The position numbers and the translations under genes are program-made. The notes beneath the pieces were generated by a model. That model had not been told where the DNA came from, ran no database searches, and saw only the letters and a program-made list of their open reading frames with translations. From Symsagittifera roscoffensis (Eukaryota > Xenacoelomorpha > Acoela > Convolutidae), in the NCBI RefSeq assembly GCF_963678635.1, contig NC_087065.1, positions 6,717,209 to 6,781,208 of the forward strand: a stretch of DNA of 64,000 bases. The letters run 5' to 3'. Below are positions 18,864 through 29,287 of this stretch, piece by piece. The first letter of the stretch is position 1. The number at the start of each line of letters is the position of its first letter.

Positions 18864-19591
18864 ATTTTTAGTCTTCATCTCACGATCATCTGCAAAATAC
18901 ACAAAAGAAAAATAAAAAATAGAAAACTTCTTCAAATTGTTCAAAACTCTAATAATTTTTTGCACCAGCTAAATTAAATAAAGTTCATACCAATGTAGTA
19001 ATTTCATTTATAAATTATTTCCCTAAAAGCAGTAATTCTAATAATGATGAAAATTTGTAACTTAATTTTTCCCCAAAACTAGCAATAAAATTGAAATTCT
19101 ATGTAGTAAATTGATAAGACGAAAATGCAGTACTAACCTTTTGATATTTCCATTCACTCGCACAAAAATTCTATCCATACTCGCACAGCTCGCCCACGAA
19201 GAATTGTTTAAATAATGAATTTCAGTTTTAAGTTTTCACACTCAACAACTCTAACACACGATAACAAGTTTCAAACTTTCCTTTAACCCGGTTGGAAAGG
19301 AATTATATACTAAACAAAACTAACCAATGCAGCTTACTAAACACCACAACACATAGAATAACAGCATGACTAAGAAAAGGAAACCAACGGTACCCAAACC
19401 GGATTAACCCAGTTTAAAACTGGATAATTTATTCTTTTGAAGACTATTATAAAGTCTAAAGACAAACCCATACCAAAAACAATTTGATTTTTGAAAAAAG
19501 GACACAACCAACGAAACATAAGAAAAACCACAATAAACCCAACATAAAACGTTATCACATAACAGGACCTCTCAGAGAAGCCGCACGAAAT

Positions 19592-19678
19592 CATACTCCC
19601 ACTCCTGGCCTAACCCACCAGAGAGGACGTCCTGAGCATGCTCTATAGCCGGCCTAACCCACCGCGCTACATCCACGC
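19592..19678 (-). other. tRNA-like segment in the 3' region (insertion 1)
   Basis: On the minus strand the sequence has a D-arm-like TAGC...GCTA stem enclosing GCGGTGGGTTAGGCCG, close to a Pol III A box. After an arm with GAGCATGCTC comes a T-arm-like CTGG...CCAG stem around GGGTTAGG. The anticodon arm is irregular and no good B box was found, so a functional tRNA is unlikely. It may be a captured tRNA or SINE head. The same segment occurs near 51744-51830. Confidence 0.3.
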
Positions 19679-20335
19679 TTTGTGACCACACTTCTATTTT
19701 TAATAAGAGGTACTCAAGGGTGAGTAATTCTTCAAAATAACCGAACTAAAACAAAAAGCTTTTGTGAAAACAACTAACCAAAATCATAATTAAAACACTA
19801 AACTAATAAAATTTTTATAAAATGTAAATTATACCTTGCAGTATATAGATCAGCATACAACACCACAGACGAACATCCAAAGACAAAATGACTCCACTAC
19901 ACTCGAAAAAGAATGGCCAACCACAATCAATATGCCGCCCACAATCACAACTCAAAGGATTTACAGTACGACTTGACTTCGCAGAAAAGGACTTCATTGA
20001 ACTAGACCAATGACCACCTCGATGTTCAAGTATACGTACAGATCCGAGTAACCAGGCATCCCCTCCACGCACAATCTCCACGCCATTCCCAGACAAGGTC
20101 AACCCAAAAGAAGTTCTCTACATGGAACAGAAAAACCTGTCATAGCCAACCATTCTGAAATCAGATTTGAGTTTGTTGCGAAAACCCAGTCGTTGTCATG
20201 AGAAAGACACAGCGATTGAACCTGGAACTTCTCTAACACGAAAACCCAGAAGAATTATGATGTTCGCCAAATACCAACGTCCATCATCCATCCTTTGAAT
20301 TACAGAAGACTATTCTAAAAAACTCTGTAAAACCC

Positions 20336-20342
20336 GGATGGG
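20336..20342 (+). other. Polypurine-tract candidate (insertion 1)
   Basis: GGATGGG directly precedes the TG of the 3' LTR; the same seven bases precede the 3' LTR of insertion 2 (52445-52451). The tract is short and contains one T, which is unusual for gypsy elements. Confidence 0.4.
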
Positions 20343-20752
20343 TGGAACCTGATCTAAACTACATTTTATGATTGGATAAATTAGATATTTTACCATTGTA
20401 AAGTATTTAATATTAACCAATCATGATCCATCTAACTAACAACCCACTTATTTGTAAGTGCTGAAATTACTTGTAATTTCAGCACCAGAGAGATTTGAAT
20501 TTAACTTAGAAATTAGTTGACTCTCCAAGAAGACTTCAGCAGCCGCAATAAACCAGTATACCCTAGATCTATTGAGCCTAGCAGAGACTAGTTAAACAAC
20601 CTGAGACTAGATAGTATAAGAGTAAGATTAGGATCGGTATTAGACTAAGAAGTTGCACGAATCTATCCGGCCGAAAATAAGATAGCGTGACGAGCAGACG
20701 GTGTACCCTATCCGAAATTACTCTATGAGTTAACCACCTCGGTTATAACTCA
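20343..20752 (+). repeat. 3' LTR of insertion 1
   Basis: 410 bp, TG...CA, apparently identical to 4690-5099, with the palindrome at 20458-20485 and the TATA-like box at 20615-20620. It is followed by the AAAT duplication at 20753. Confidence 0.95.
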
Positions 20753-21295
20753 AAATGATGATTTTAGTCAATTTATTGTTCAGCAACTTAAATGAAACGT
20801 AGTTGAGCTCATTATTTGAGTCATTTTTGTCGAAACATGGTAGCACACTAGGGAACATGACACTAGGGTCGAGTGTCGGACAAACACCAAAATCTCCCGT
20901 AAAGCTTGCTGAAAAACTGCGGCTTAAAAACAGCCGGAAGTTGAGACAAGACATTGGAGAGATTTTTGGGCGGTAAAGACTTATCAAAACTGCTTCATCA
21001 TTGTTAAAAAGTGACAAAAAATCACGTCACGTGAAGTGGTTAGATAGAAAATTGAATGAGAAAAAAACGAGTGAAAAAATACGATTAAAACTTTTGGCAC
21101 AATTGATTTTTTTTTAAATAATAATAATATTTCTCCAATTTGGTAGTTTTCGTTTAGTTAAATTATCGGTCAAATTTTGATTAAATTGAGTTAATCTACC
21201 AGATCATGTGCGGTAGAAAGATAGCCCATAAAAGGTAGAAACTTTTGATTGGTCAAAACACAAAACCCAGGTGAAAACTACTGTTCAAGTTTCAC
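20753..21295 (-). other. P4HA intron 7, part next to exon 7
   Basis: Host intron sequence between retroelement insertion 1 and exon 7. The first four bases are the AAAT duplication. No other feature is visible. Confidence 0.6.
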
Positions 21296-21504
21296 CTTTC
21301 TTTGGCTGGAAGCTCTTTCCGAGTAGTGGGAATGCAGTGGCTCCTCCAAAGTACACATCTGACAGGTAGACCATGAAAGTGGCCAATCTGTTGCCCATAG
21401 AGGAGAAAGAGTCATGGTCCAAGGAGGTGTGGTCGGAGAAGTAGTCGTAGTGGAACCAGTAGTGACCCCCGAGGCCATAGGAGGACGCCTGCAATAGTCC
21501 ACAA
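21296..21504 (-). CDS. P4HA: P4HA exon 7: iron-binding core
   Basis: Exon of the 2-oxoglutarate/Fe(II) dioxygenase core. It reads LLQASSYGLGGHYWFHYDYF, where YG-GG-H-FHYD fits the family's NYGVGGQYEPHFDF and gives the HxD iron ligands (H and D of HYD). It continues with GNRLATFMVYLSDVYFGGATAF, matching the RIATWLFYMSDV..GGATVF strand pair, and ends at PKK. The donor is AAAG|GTGAAA at 21295, phase 1, agreeing with exon 8. The acceptor is taken as AAATAG at 21505, which makes the phase agree with exon 6. A TTGCAG acceptor at 21489 also exists but would drop the conserved LLQ. Exon 7 lies between the two retroelement insertions. Confidence 0.9.
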
Positions 21505-21794
21505 CTATTTTGGGTCATCGGCGCGCCTTTTTTGGTTTAAAATGACGGAGAAAGGTCTGGGAACAGAGCAACTATGTATGTTTCAGGCGCTGAAACGCAA
21601 TCTTTGACCATCCCGGGTTGACCTCGCAGAGATTGTCATCACTGATTCAGCATTATACTATAAATCTGGGGCGGATTTAGGGGGTGGGGTGGGACGGGGG
21701 GAGGGGGCGGCGGACGCCTCTTTTCCCTCTGGGATTCCACCACCTGCCGACCCAAAGCGTCCCCCTTTGGTACTTTTTAAGAAATCCAGCAAAT
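21505..21794 (-). other. P4HA intron 6, part next to exon 7
   Basis: The only original intron 6 sequence apart from the first bases at the donor. It contains a copy of the dispersed repeat R3 (about 21664-21790) and ends in the AAAT duplication (21791-21794) of insertion 2. Without the insertion the intron would be roughly 0.3 kb. Confidence 0.65.
21664..21790. repeat. Dispersed repeat R3, copy a
   Basis: Starts GGGGCGGATTTAGG with a G-rich stretch and ends CCGACCCAAAGCGTCCCCC then TTTGGTACTT. The latter is the inverse complement of the right end of the copy at 59626-60003 (CCCTTTGGGTCGGCAGG). It is a short form of the family. Confidence 0.55.
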
Positions 21795-22204
21795 TGGAAC
21801 CTGATCTAAACTATATTTTATGATTGGATAAATTAGATATTTTACCACTGTAAAGTATTTAATATTAACCAATCATGATCCATCTAACTAACAACCCACT
21901 TATTTGTAAGTGCTGAAATTACTTGTAATTTCAGCACCAGAGAGATTTGAATTTAACTTAGAAATTAGTTGTCTCTCCGAGAGAACTTCAGCAGCCGCAA
22001 CAAACCAGTATACCCTAGATCTATTGAGCCTAGCAGAGACTAGTTAAACACCCTGAGACTAGTAAGTATAAGAGTAAGATTAGGATCGGTATTAGACTAA
22101 GAAGTTGCACGAATCTATCCGGCCGAAAATAAGATAGCGTGACGAGCAGACGGTGTAACCTATCCGAAATTACTCTATGAGTTAACCACATCGGTTCTAA
22201 CTCA
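21795..22204 (+). repeat. 5' LTR of insertion 2
   Basis: 410 bp, TG...CA; palindrome at 21910-21937 and TATA-like box at 22067-22072. By eye it differs from its partner at 52452-52861 at about seven positions. It shares several lineage-specific bases with that partner against insertion 1, for example CTCTCCGAGAG. Confidence 0.95.
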
Positions 22205-23455
22205 TCTGGTGCGACCATAAGTCTCGAATAGACCTTAATAGCTTAGATTCAACCAAAAAAATAGATTAGAATTTAGACAAAACATTTTAAAAATGTTATA
22301 CGACGATAATTTAATCGAAATGTCTCTACGACTCAATAGATCAGAGCCGATATTCCGAACGATAGCAGAACTGCTCGGAATCGCAAGAAGACCTCGAACA
22401 AGAGACGACATACGACAAAGTAGAAACTTACCATATAGTTATATGATTGTACGGCAAAAGCCAACACAAACTTTTATATTTAGAATCTTATTAGCAATGA
22501 ATTTAGATTTTCATCTGCAAACATAAAATTTTGAGGTCAAAACTTCATGATCATTACTGGCGCTAAACAAAATTATTAATATACAATAACGATTGATAAA
22601 AAGATCTCAGATCGTTTTCTTAAATTCTGCAGTCTTATATAAAACATGTTTGGAAAATATTTATTGAAAATAAAAACAAAAATTAGTAGAATGACAATAA
22701 ATTGTTAGTAATCATAAAATCATTTGTTGTCCCAGCTTCATCACCTAAACATAACAGCAATCATAAGCTCACTAATATCATTAAAAAGCTAAATCTTTTT
22801 CTTAAATAAATTTAAACCATTTTAAACTTAAATTCACTTAATTTTAAAATCAGATCATCAAGGCTTATCCTTGGATCTTAATTAATTTTCTATTTCACTA
22901 AATTTAAAACTTGATCATCAAGGCCAATCCTTGGATCAAAAAGAACAATTTTGTTCTCCCCCACCCACTTAGCAAGTGTCTAACGACCTCAAACGTCGAT
23001 TCACTATCCAACCCTTCCAAAAAACCCAAGACTAATAGAAATTTTTCAACAAAACTAACCATTCAAATTAGGATAAACAGTGAAGAACTTCGGTTATTCA
23101 TCCTTCACTTGAACCCTCCTCTTACCAGACCCAGGATAAATCTTAGACTTAGTAAGTTTAAAATAGTATCTAACGAACTACTTGCGTTCTAATTATACCT
23201 GAACCTTGTGGATCGATTTACTATTCTCCAACCCTTGAACACAATCACTACCCCCAAGTAAGATTAAGTAAGTTAACACCTTAGCTTATACTAGCCACGA
23301 GAAAGTAAAAAATCATTCTTCGGAATCGATATACTTTTCTCTCCAACCCTGAACAAAAAGACCCAGGTTAGGCTAACCAAAAAATCGTAAGGACTAACAG
23401 TTTAAGAAAAGTAGACATCATCTAACAACTTTTTGCATCCCTCATCCTAAACCTT
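22205..23455 (+). other. Leader of insertion 2, upstream of ORF A
   Basis: The primer site TGGTGCGAC is at 22207-22215. The remaining 1.2 kb has only small open frames (for example 22293-22526, 77 codons, basic, function unknown). Two near-identical stem-loop-like units GATCATCAAGG...TCCTTGGATC lie at 22853-22877 and 22913-22937, 60 bp apart. Such repeated hairpins in a leader could serve packaging or translation; this is inference. Confidence 0.5.
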
Positions 23456-23923
23456 ATGTCATTCAAAAATCTAGGAAATAAACAAACAATCGTTTTACAC
23501 AATTGCGAAATAGATAACAAAAAATACGATCTTGTAATCACACCTCATACACAAACAGTTGGATATATTAGAACAAAACGACTAACAATTAAAAGAAAAA
23601 TAATAAACGAACAAAGACAAATCACACGAAAAAGATTTTCAAAAAATAGAAACGCATTTTCAGAATCAGAAGCCAGCAATTTAGATGAACTCTATAAATT
23701 AAAAGAATCGATTGACAAAAATTGTCCTATCCACGATCAATTATGTTTTTCCGACTCAGAAACAACTTCAAATTCATCAAAAAGAGGAAAAAGAAGAATA
23801 AAAAAACAATATAAACACAAACCAGTACACTTGTATAATTGGAATCAACCAATTAGGCACATCGATAGTTATATATTAACAGTCATTAAACGAAAAAATG
23901 AGCCACAGCCACACTCAAAGTGA
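23456..23923 (+). CDS. ORF A: 155-aa basic accessory protein
   Basis: No family recognised. The N-terminal half is beta-like (KQTIVLHNCEIDNKKYDLVI). A Lys/Arg-rich stretch follows (RLTIKRKIINEQRQITRKR), then an acidic-Ser segment and a second basic cluster KRGKRRIKKQYKHK, like a nuclear-localisation or RNA-binding signal. It ends 26 bases after the start of ORF B in another frame. The whole leader is missing from insertion 1, so it can only be compared outside this window. Position before gag is uncommon; the basic motif invites comparison with regulatory proteins of complex retroviruses, but no homology is claimed. Confidence 0.55.
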   Translation: MSFKNLGNKQTIVLHNCEIDNKKYDLVITPHTQTVGYIRTKRLTIKRKIINEQRQITRKRFSKNRNAFSESEASNLDELYKLKESIDKNCPIHDQLCFSDSETTSNSSKRGKRRIKKQYKHKPVHLYNWNQPIRHIDSYILTVIKRKNEPQPHSK

Positions 23924-24971
23924 CGAAAGTCCAGATGATGAAGAAGTTTACCCCTTCCTCGTAGATGCACCCAATGATAGAGGGCAGCATATATTTTGCA
24001 AGAATTTACTCCTAAATTTGTTTGAACCCGGAATCAGTCCATGCAAAGCAGAATTCCCAGATGTAAAAATCAAAAGACAAATTATTGAACATTATCTGAA
24101 AGATATATGTAATTTAACACAACAATACGGAATCTACACCATAGAATTCAGCACACCAAATCCGAATCATCGCAAATATGTAATTCAAACAGACGATCTT
24201 GAATTAGAATTTTCAAAAGTATTCTTAGAATAAATTAAAAGTATACAATACTATAACTCACAAAGAGCAAAATCTATATTCACTAACGAAGTCTTTGCAA
24301 TAATATATAGCTACATTTCAATATTAGAAAAAACAGAAATTCAATATATCTCACCAACTGAGACATCCAAACATATAAAAGTACGAAATGAAATTACATT
24401 ATTTTCAACTTTTCTACATATAATCAAAGAAAATTTCACTAAAGACGATGTTTCACAACACACAAAACATGATTTACAAAAAATTTTGGCATGGTTTATA
24501 ATAGATTATTTCACACATAATATAGACTTAATTTCACAAGCAAGAAAAAATTTTAGACCTCAAATTCCAAACGATGATACTGCCATCACAGAACAGTCAG
24601 ATTACGTTTGGGACCCTGAATGGTCTCATCATGCATTTATAAATATCCCACAATCAATCTCAAGTCAAGCAATAAGTACAATATCTTATCAAAGAGATTA
24701 TGTAAGAGTAGTACCACTGACCATTGATGCAACACCATTGAACTACAATACATTTTTACCTGATACACGAAATAATAGTTTAAATTCGACCGTCATACAC
24801 AATGAAAACCTTAATGGAACTAGAAATCTTACACAACAAGATATTCAAACAACATCACACTTCATAAATGAAGAAATCGTCCAAACAACAACAACTACAC
24901 AACAAAGTATTTCACCAATACGTCCAAATTTAACAACACCAAAAATACAAACATTTCAACGGCACAAGTAA
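23898..24971 (+). pseudogene. ORF B: about 357-codon accessory ORF with one internal stop
   Basis: One frame runs from the ATG at 23898 to TAA at 24969, broken only by TAA at 24231-24233. The N-terminus is acidic (SDESPDDEEVYPF). The middle has amphipathic helices on both sides of the stop. The C-terminal third is Thr/Ser/Gln-rich. It overlaps ORF A by 26 bases and ends 48 bases before the gag ATG. The single stop may be a lesion of this copy. A programmed readthrough codon is less likely but not excluded. Family unknown. Confidence 0.55.
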
Positions 24972-25018
24972 CCTTACAATCAACCGTTAAACCTTCGGTT
25001 GCTCCAAAATATTCACAT

Positions 25019-27202
25019 ATGGATTATCAAACATATAGACCTACGACAATACCGTCAAAAACACGAAGAACGTTCACAAGAAACACTTTTGCAGAACACA
25101 ATTATAACTACGCACATTCGTCAAAAACAAATTATCCCCCACGAAAACCTGATAATAATCATATAAGTTCTCATCATTGGAATAACCCAATGACAACGGC
25201 CAACTCAGTAAATTTTCAAACTAATTCACATCCCCCACAGGATCGCAGTGAAAATTACCCATTTTTTCAAAAAAATAAAAATAAAAAGCAAGCACCTCAT
25301 CATACGGATTACTTATCATCTGATGACGATTGTTTACAACCAGATATTTTTGCACCGTATACACAAGAATATCGCGGACAAGGAGCACAAAAACCTTATA
25401 CATATATTAGAATTTTTTCTCAAAATCCAACAGAAACACGAAATCAACAACCAATACAAATGCAAAATCCAACTAATACACAATCTTTTCAACCAATTCA
25501 ACCGCAAAATCCAACGATCACACACTCGTACCAACCAACTCAAATGCAAAACGAAATACCACTCCCATATTATCTTCAACAACACGAAATAACAAAGAAT
25601 CAACTTTCAAATTTTTCACAAATGCCAAATGCCGCAGAATCACTACAAATGACAATGAATCCATACCTTATGGGTGGATCATCAATAACATCAAATAAAA
25701 CACTAATGGTTTTCACAGGAACAGATCCTGAATATTCTGTAGAAGATTATTTAAATGCAGTAACAGCAAATTTAATTTTAAATATAGGACCTGAACCAAT
25801 TAATACACCATTACATCAAAATTGGATACATCGACGCACAGCGTTGATACAAACAACCTTAGATGGCGCAGCCCAAAAATGGTTTTCAGTATTACCTATA
25901 GAAATAAAATCAGATTGGAAAAGATTTACACAAGAATTTTCAAAAATGTTTGACTCCGAAAGAAATAAACAACACCAAAGAGTTTTATGTAATGAAATTC
26001 GCAGATTACCAAATGAAACCATCAAACAATTAGCAGTACGCATCGAAACACTAGTTCGAAAAGCATATTCATTAAATACACATGACTATAAAAACACAAA
26101 AATGACAGAAATTTTAATGATGACCTTAACACCTCAATTAAGGAAAATAGCAATAAAAAAGAGAGCATCTCATCTTTCCTCAATTCGAGAGCCAGATTTA
26201 GATTTTCGAAAACTAGTAGACAAACTAGAACAAGCGGAAATCACAATGAAACTCGAAGAAACAGAAAATCTAAAACTACAGTATGTTAATCGAATCGAAA
26301 CAAACACTACGCACATCAGTAACATACAGGAATCAGATACAGATCTAGTTGAAAAAATCACTGAAATACTAAATATTTATGAAAAACACCCAAATTTTAA
26401 AGGTAAACCATCTTTCAAAAAATGGTGTAATTATTGCCGACGATACGGACATAGTATCTCTGAATGTAGACAACAACAACAAGATAACCAGAACAAACCT
26501 CAAAAACATAGAGAACCAAACAAATCATTCTATCAATATATGAAGAAAGATCAAAATTTACCAAACAAAAACATATACAGTAACAACAGTTCAGGAAAAC
26601 CACTTCCGAACAACACCAGTTACACAAGGAATCAATCACCATATAACTCAAGTTATAGAGGAAGATCACCAGAACGAAGAAATACACAGAATTATTCACA
26701 AAATAATTATAATCGATCAAATAGTCGAAATAACTATTCAAGATCAAATTTGCAACACAATTTGTTTCTAGATCCAGTTCCCAATCAAACCCAAGGAATA
26801 AACACTATTCCAATAATCAATCACGAAACTCATCATATAACAGAAACAGAAACTAATCACATAATAGAAATAGAAGTTATTCGAACAATCGAAATCAGAA
26901 TTACCCGAACAACCAATCAAGAAATAACTCATATAGCAGATCAAACTATCACAGATCAAATAATAATTATCAAAACAGATCACGGAATAATTCACAAAAT
27001 CGAAATTCAAGTTATAATAATCGATATAGAAATTATTCTCAATCACCACACCGAAATAATAACCATTATGATAATTCTAAACATCGACACAGAGATAGTA
27101 CACCAAAACATCAGAGACAAATCAATCAAGTACAATCAAATGAAGAAACAACATCAGACCCCCCAGGAATTGATGACACAGGAAATAACGAACTACAATT
27201 AA
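25019..27202 (+). CDS. gag: gag of insertion 2, 727 codons, C-terminus frameshifted
   Basis: Closely related to the gag of insertion 1 and open through the points where that copy breaks. It has the Gln/Asn/Pro-rich N-terminus, the capsid-like region (from about residue 229) and an intact CCHC knuckle CNYCRRYGHSISEC (residues 470-483; 26426-26467). A net 4-base loss near 26750 then shifts the low-complexity Arg/Asn/Ser tail into another frame, which gives an artificial Ile/Thr/His-rich end. The start follows AAAATATTCACAT and is conserved with insertion 1. Confidence 0.85.
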   Translation: MDYQTYRPTTIPSKTRRTFTRNTFAEHNYNYAHSSKTNYPPRKPDNNHISSHHWNNPMTTANSVNFQTNSHPPQDRSENYPFFQKNKNKKQAPHHTDYLSSDDDCLQPDIFAPYTQEYRGQGAQKPYTYIRIFSQNPTETRNQQPIQMQNPTNTQSFQPIQPQNPTITHSYQPTQMQNEIPLPYYLQQHEITKNQLSNFSQMPNAAESLQMTMNPYLMGGSSITSNKTLMVFTGTDPEYSVEDYLNAVTANLILNIGPEPINTPLHQNWIHRRTALIQTTLDGAAQKWFSVLPIEIKSDWKRFTQEFSKMFDSERNKQHQRVLCNEIRRLPNETIKQLAVRIETLVRKAYSLNTHDYKNTKMTEILMMTLTPQLRKIAIKKRASHLSSIREPDLDFRKLVDKLEQAEITMKLEETENLKLQYVNRIETNTTHISNIQESDTDLVEKITEILNIYEKHPNFKGKPSFKKWCNYCRRYGHSISECRQQQQDNQNKPQKHREPNKSFYQYMKKDQNLPNKNIYSNNSSGKPLPNNTSYTRNQSPYNSSYRGRSPERRNTQNYSQNNYNRSNSRNNYSRSNLQHNLFLDPVPNQTQGINTIPIINHETHHITETETNHIIEIEVIRTIEIRITRTTNQEITHIADQTITDQIIIIKTDHGIIHKIEIQVIIIDIEIILNHHTEIITIMIILNIDTEIVHQNIRDKSIKYNQMKKQHQTPQELMTQEITNYN

Positions 27203-27435
27203 ATCAAATAAACTGTGAATCATCAGACACAGAAAGTGATACAGAAAATACCATTTCCATCAATATGATAGCAGTCGAAAACGACTACGAACCTATTATA
27301 TATGAACAACCTTTTGCATCACACATATATGAAAATCAGTTGGATCTTCTTCACAATTATTACATTGAACCCATCAATTCTACACAAACTGCACAAGACA
27401 TAAACGAAATTAACACGGTAAGTAAACCCAACTAA

Positions 27436-28443
27436 AATGACAAAATAAAAAGCTTAAATACGAATCACATTTACCAAAATATACAAAAAGAACAACCCAA
27501 AGAAAAAATTTGGACAATACCATTTCTTTTAGAAAGCCCAAGAAACAAGGAATTTCAACCACCAGACCTTGAAATTGATTTTTTAATTGATTCAGGAGCA
27601 GAATCAAACATAATTAACATTCCCACATGGAATAAAATCAAAACATTACACCCAAAATTAACGCCTCTTGCAACCTCTAGTAAACTAGCAACAGCACAAG
27701 GATCAACACTAATAAATTATGGAAAAGTTCAATTAATCCTTCTTCCCACAAAAACAATGGAACAAAACAAAATTCTAAACAAACCATTTAAACAGATGTT
27801 TCATATCACGGATATTAAACACAATATCATTGGCATACCATTTATCTCGAAATATATACCAACAATCAACATATTGAATAGTAAAATACTAATCAAAGAT
27901 AAATATACAAAAACAAAAAATACAGCTCTAACATTTTTTCAAAGATTAAATAAACAACCACCATTCTTTTCAAAATTTTACCCAATTTATAACCAAAAAC
28001 GGAAACACCTGAAACCACTATCAGGAGATATATATAACTTTTTAATAAAACAAGTTTACCAATATGATAAAAATCAAAATAAACAACAACTCTTTATGTC
28101 AGACTTTGAATTTAAACCTATACATAAGTTTTTCAAAATCACGATCTTATCGATAAAATATTTGAAAAATACGAATTCAGACACCATTTCGTTGCATATA
28201 TATAACAATACACCATACGAAGTAACATTACCCTTAGGACTTTTGGGATATTGCAAAACAAACGCTACAATATCACCCATACATGAAAAAGCATACCGCG
28301 TAAATAATATACTCCAATTATTAGATATTTGTCAATCCACAATTCTTAACGAAGAAATATCCATCAATAATATAATAAGTAATGAAAAAAAAATACAGAC
28401 TATTTCACAAAAACCCCATATTTCAAACCTATATTCAACATAA
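27436..28443 (+). pseudogene. pol: Protease region of pol, unit 1
   Basis: In the true pol frame but cut off from gag by a TAA at 27433 and the upstream frameshift. Contains the intact protease active site DSGAES and the IIGIPFISKY segment, then a linker to RT. A one-base loss in an A run near 28385-28394 ends the frame at 28443. Just before this region the sequence ACG|GTAAGTA (27417-27423) is a strong splice-donor consensus that insertion 1 does not have. Confidence 0.75.
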
Positions 28444-28478
28444 CCAACTATACAGAACATCAACAAAAGTTTTAAACA

Positions 28479-29153
28479 ATGTTTAACTTCCAACATTCAC
28501 AAATAACACAAGACGAATTTGATAAGTTAGCTAAACAGCTAATAAAATATTCATCAGTCTATGCAACATCAAAATTTGATGTTGGAAAAATCAGTTCATC
28601 ACTACATCTCCCGTTAAAATCTGACGCAGTATTCAAGAAACAAAGAGCTAGTAAAGTACCAATTCATTTACACGACAAAGTAAATAGATTACTTGATATT
28701 TTAGAACAATACAAAATTATCTCACCGGTAAACAAAGAAGAACAACCAAAAGGTAACACATTTATTAACCCTGTTATTATCCTAGCAAAAGGAGAATCAT
28801 TAAAAATAGTTTTAGACGCTAGATATCTCAATTCACTAAAAGACGAATCAAAATGCAATTGGCCTATTGAACCAATACAAGTTATTTTAACAAAAATAAA
28901 CGGAAAATACTTTACAACCGCAGACATGAATAGTGCATACAATCAAATGCCACTAGATGAACAATCACGACGTTTAACACAATTTGTTATTGGAAATCAA
29001 CAATACGAATTCAACCGCCTATTCTATGGAATATCCATAGGACCAGCAGCATTTTCAGCTTTTATGAGCAAAATTTTTAGACCACTAATACTTAAGAAAA
29101 ACGCAATCACCTATTTAGACGATGTTTTTATGCAATCACAGACAAAAGAATAA
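28479..29153 (+). pseudogene. pol: Reverse transcriptase, unit 1, truncated by a stop
   Basis: 224 codons covering the fingers and palm: KIVLDARYLNSLKDE, TADMNSAYNQMPLDEQ, LFYGISIGPAAFSAFM and YLDDVFMQSQ. The frame stops at TAA (29151-29153), where unit 2 has a GAA codon. A further one-base loss about 30 bases later, shared by both units, moves the thumb to the next ORF. The catalytic YLDD is intact. Confidence 0.85.
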
Positions 29154-29287
29154 ATGTTTACAGTTTTAGAACACTATCATAAATACTTCAGAACGAAAAT
29201 CTGAAGGCCGCCCCCGACAAATCTCACTTCTTCTTAACAAGAGTTAAATTTTTAGGACATAACATAGAAAGAAACACAATCACTCCA

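Larger units (their letters stand above)
18864..20342 (+). other. 3' untranslated region of insertion 1
   Basis: About 1.5 kb with no plausible ORF, conserved with 50988-52451 of insertion 2. It contains a tRNA-like segment (19592-19678). It ends in a short, G-rich tract GGATGGG (20336-20342) directly before the LTR, the likely plus-strand primer. Confidence 0.6.
4690..20752 (+). mobile_element. LTR retroelement insertion 1 (Ty3/gypsy type with env), 16.1 kb
   Basis: A full-length insertion bounded by two 410-bp LTRs starting TG and ending CA, flanked by the 4-bp duplication AAAT (4686-4689, 20753-20756). Internal order: primer site, gag, protease, RT, RNase H, integrase, TM1, TM2, ORF C, env, 601-aa ORF, spliced 3' region. 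Protease-RT-RNase H-integrase order and a GPY-type integrase tail place it with Ty3/gypsy (Metaviridae). The LTRs look identical to each other, which implies a recent insertion. Yet gag-pol carries frameshifts and five in-frame stops, and a 2.8-kb leader present in insertion 2 is missing. It lies antisense in intron 7 of the prolyl hydroxylase gene. Confidence 0.95.

Noticed and set aside
20343-22204. LTRs at 20343 and 21795 as a pair bounding a small element.
   Set aside because: The sequence between them is host intron and P4HA exon 7; the two LTRs belong to different lineages, and the target duplications pair each with its distant partner.
24231-24233. TAA in ORF B as a programmed readthrough site.
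   Set aside because: Nothing in the following bases resembles a known readthrough context, and no other copy is available here; treated as a lesion.
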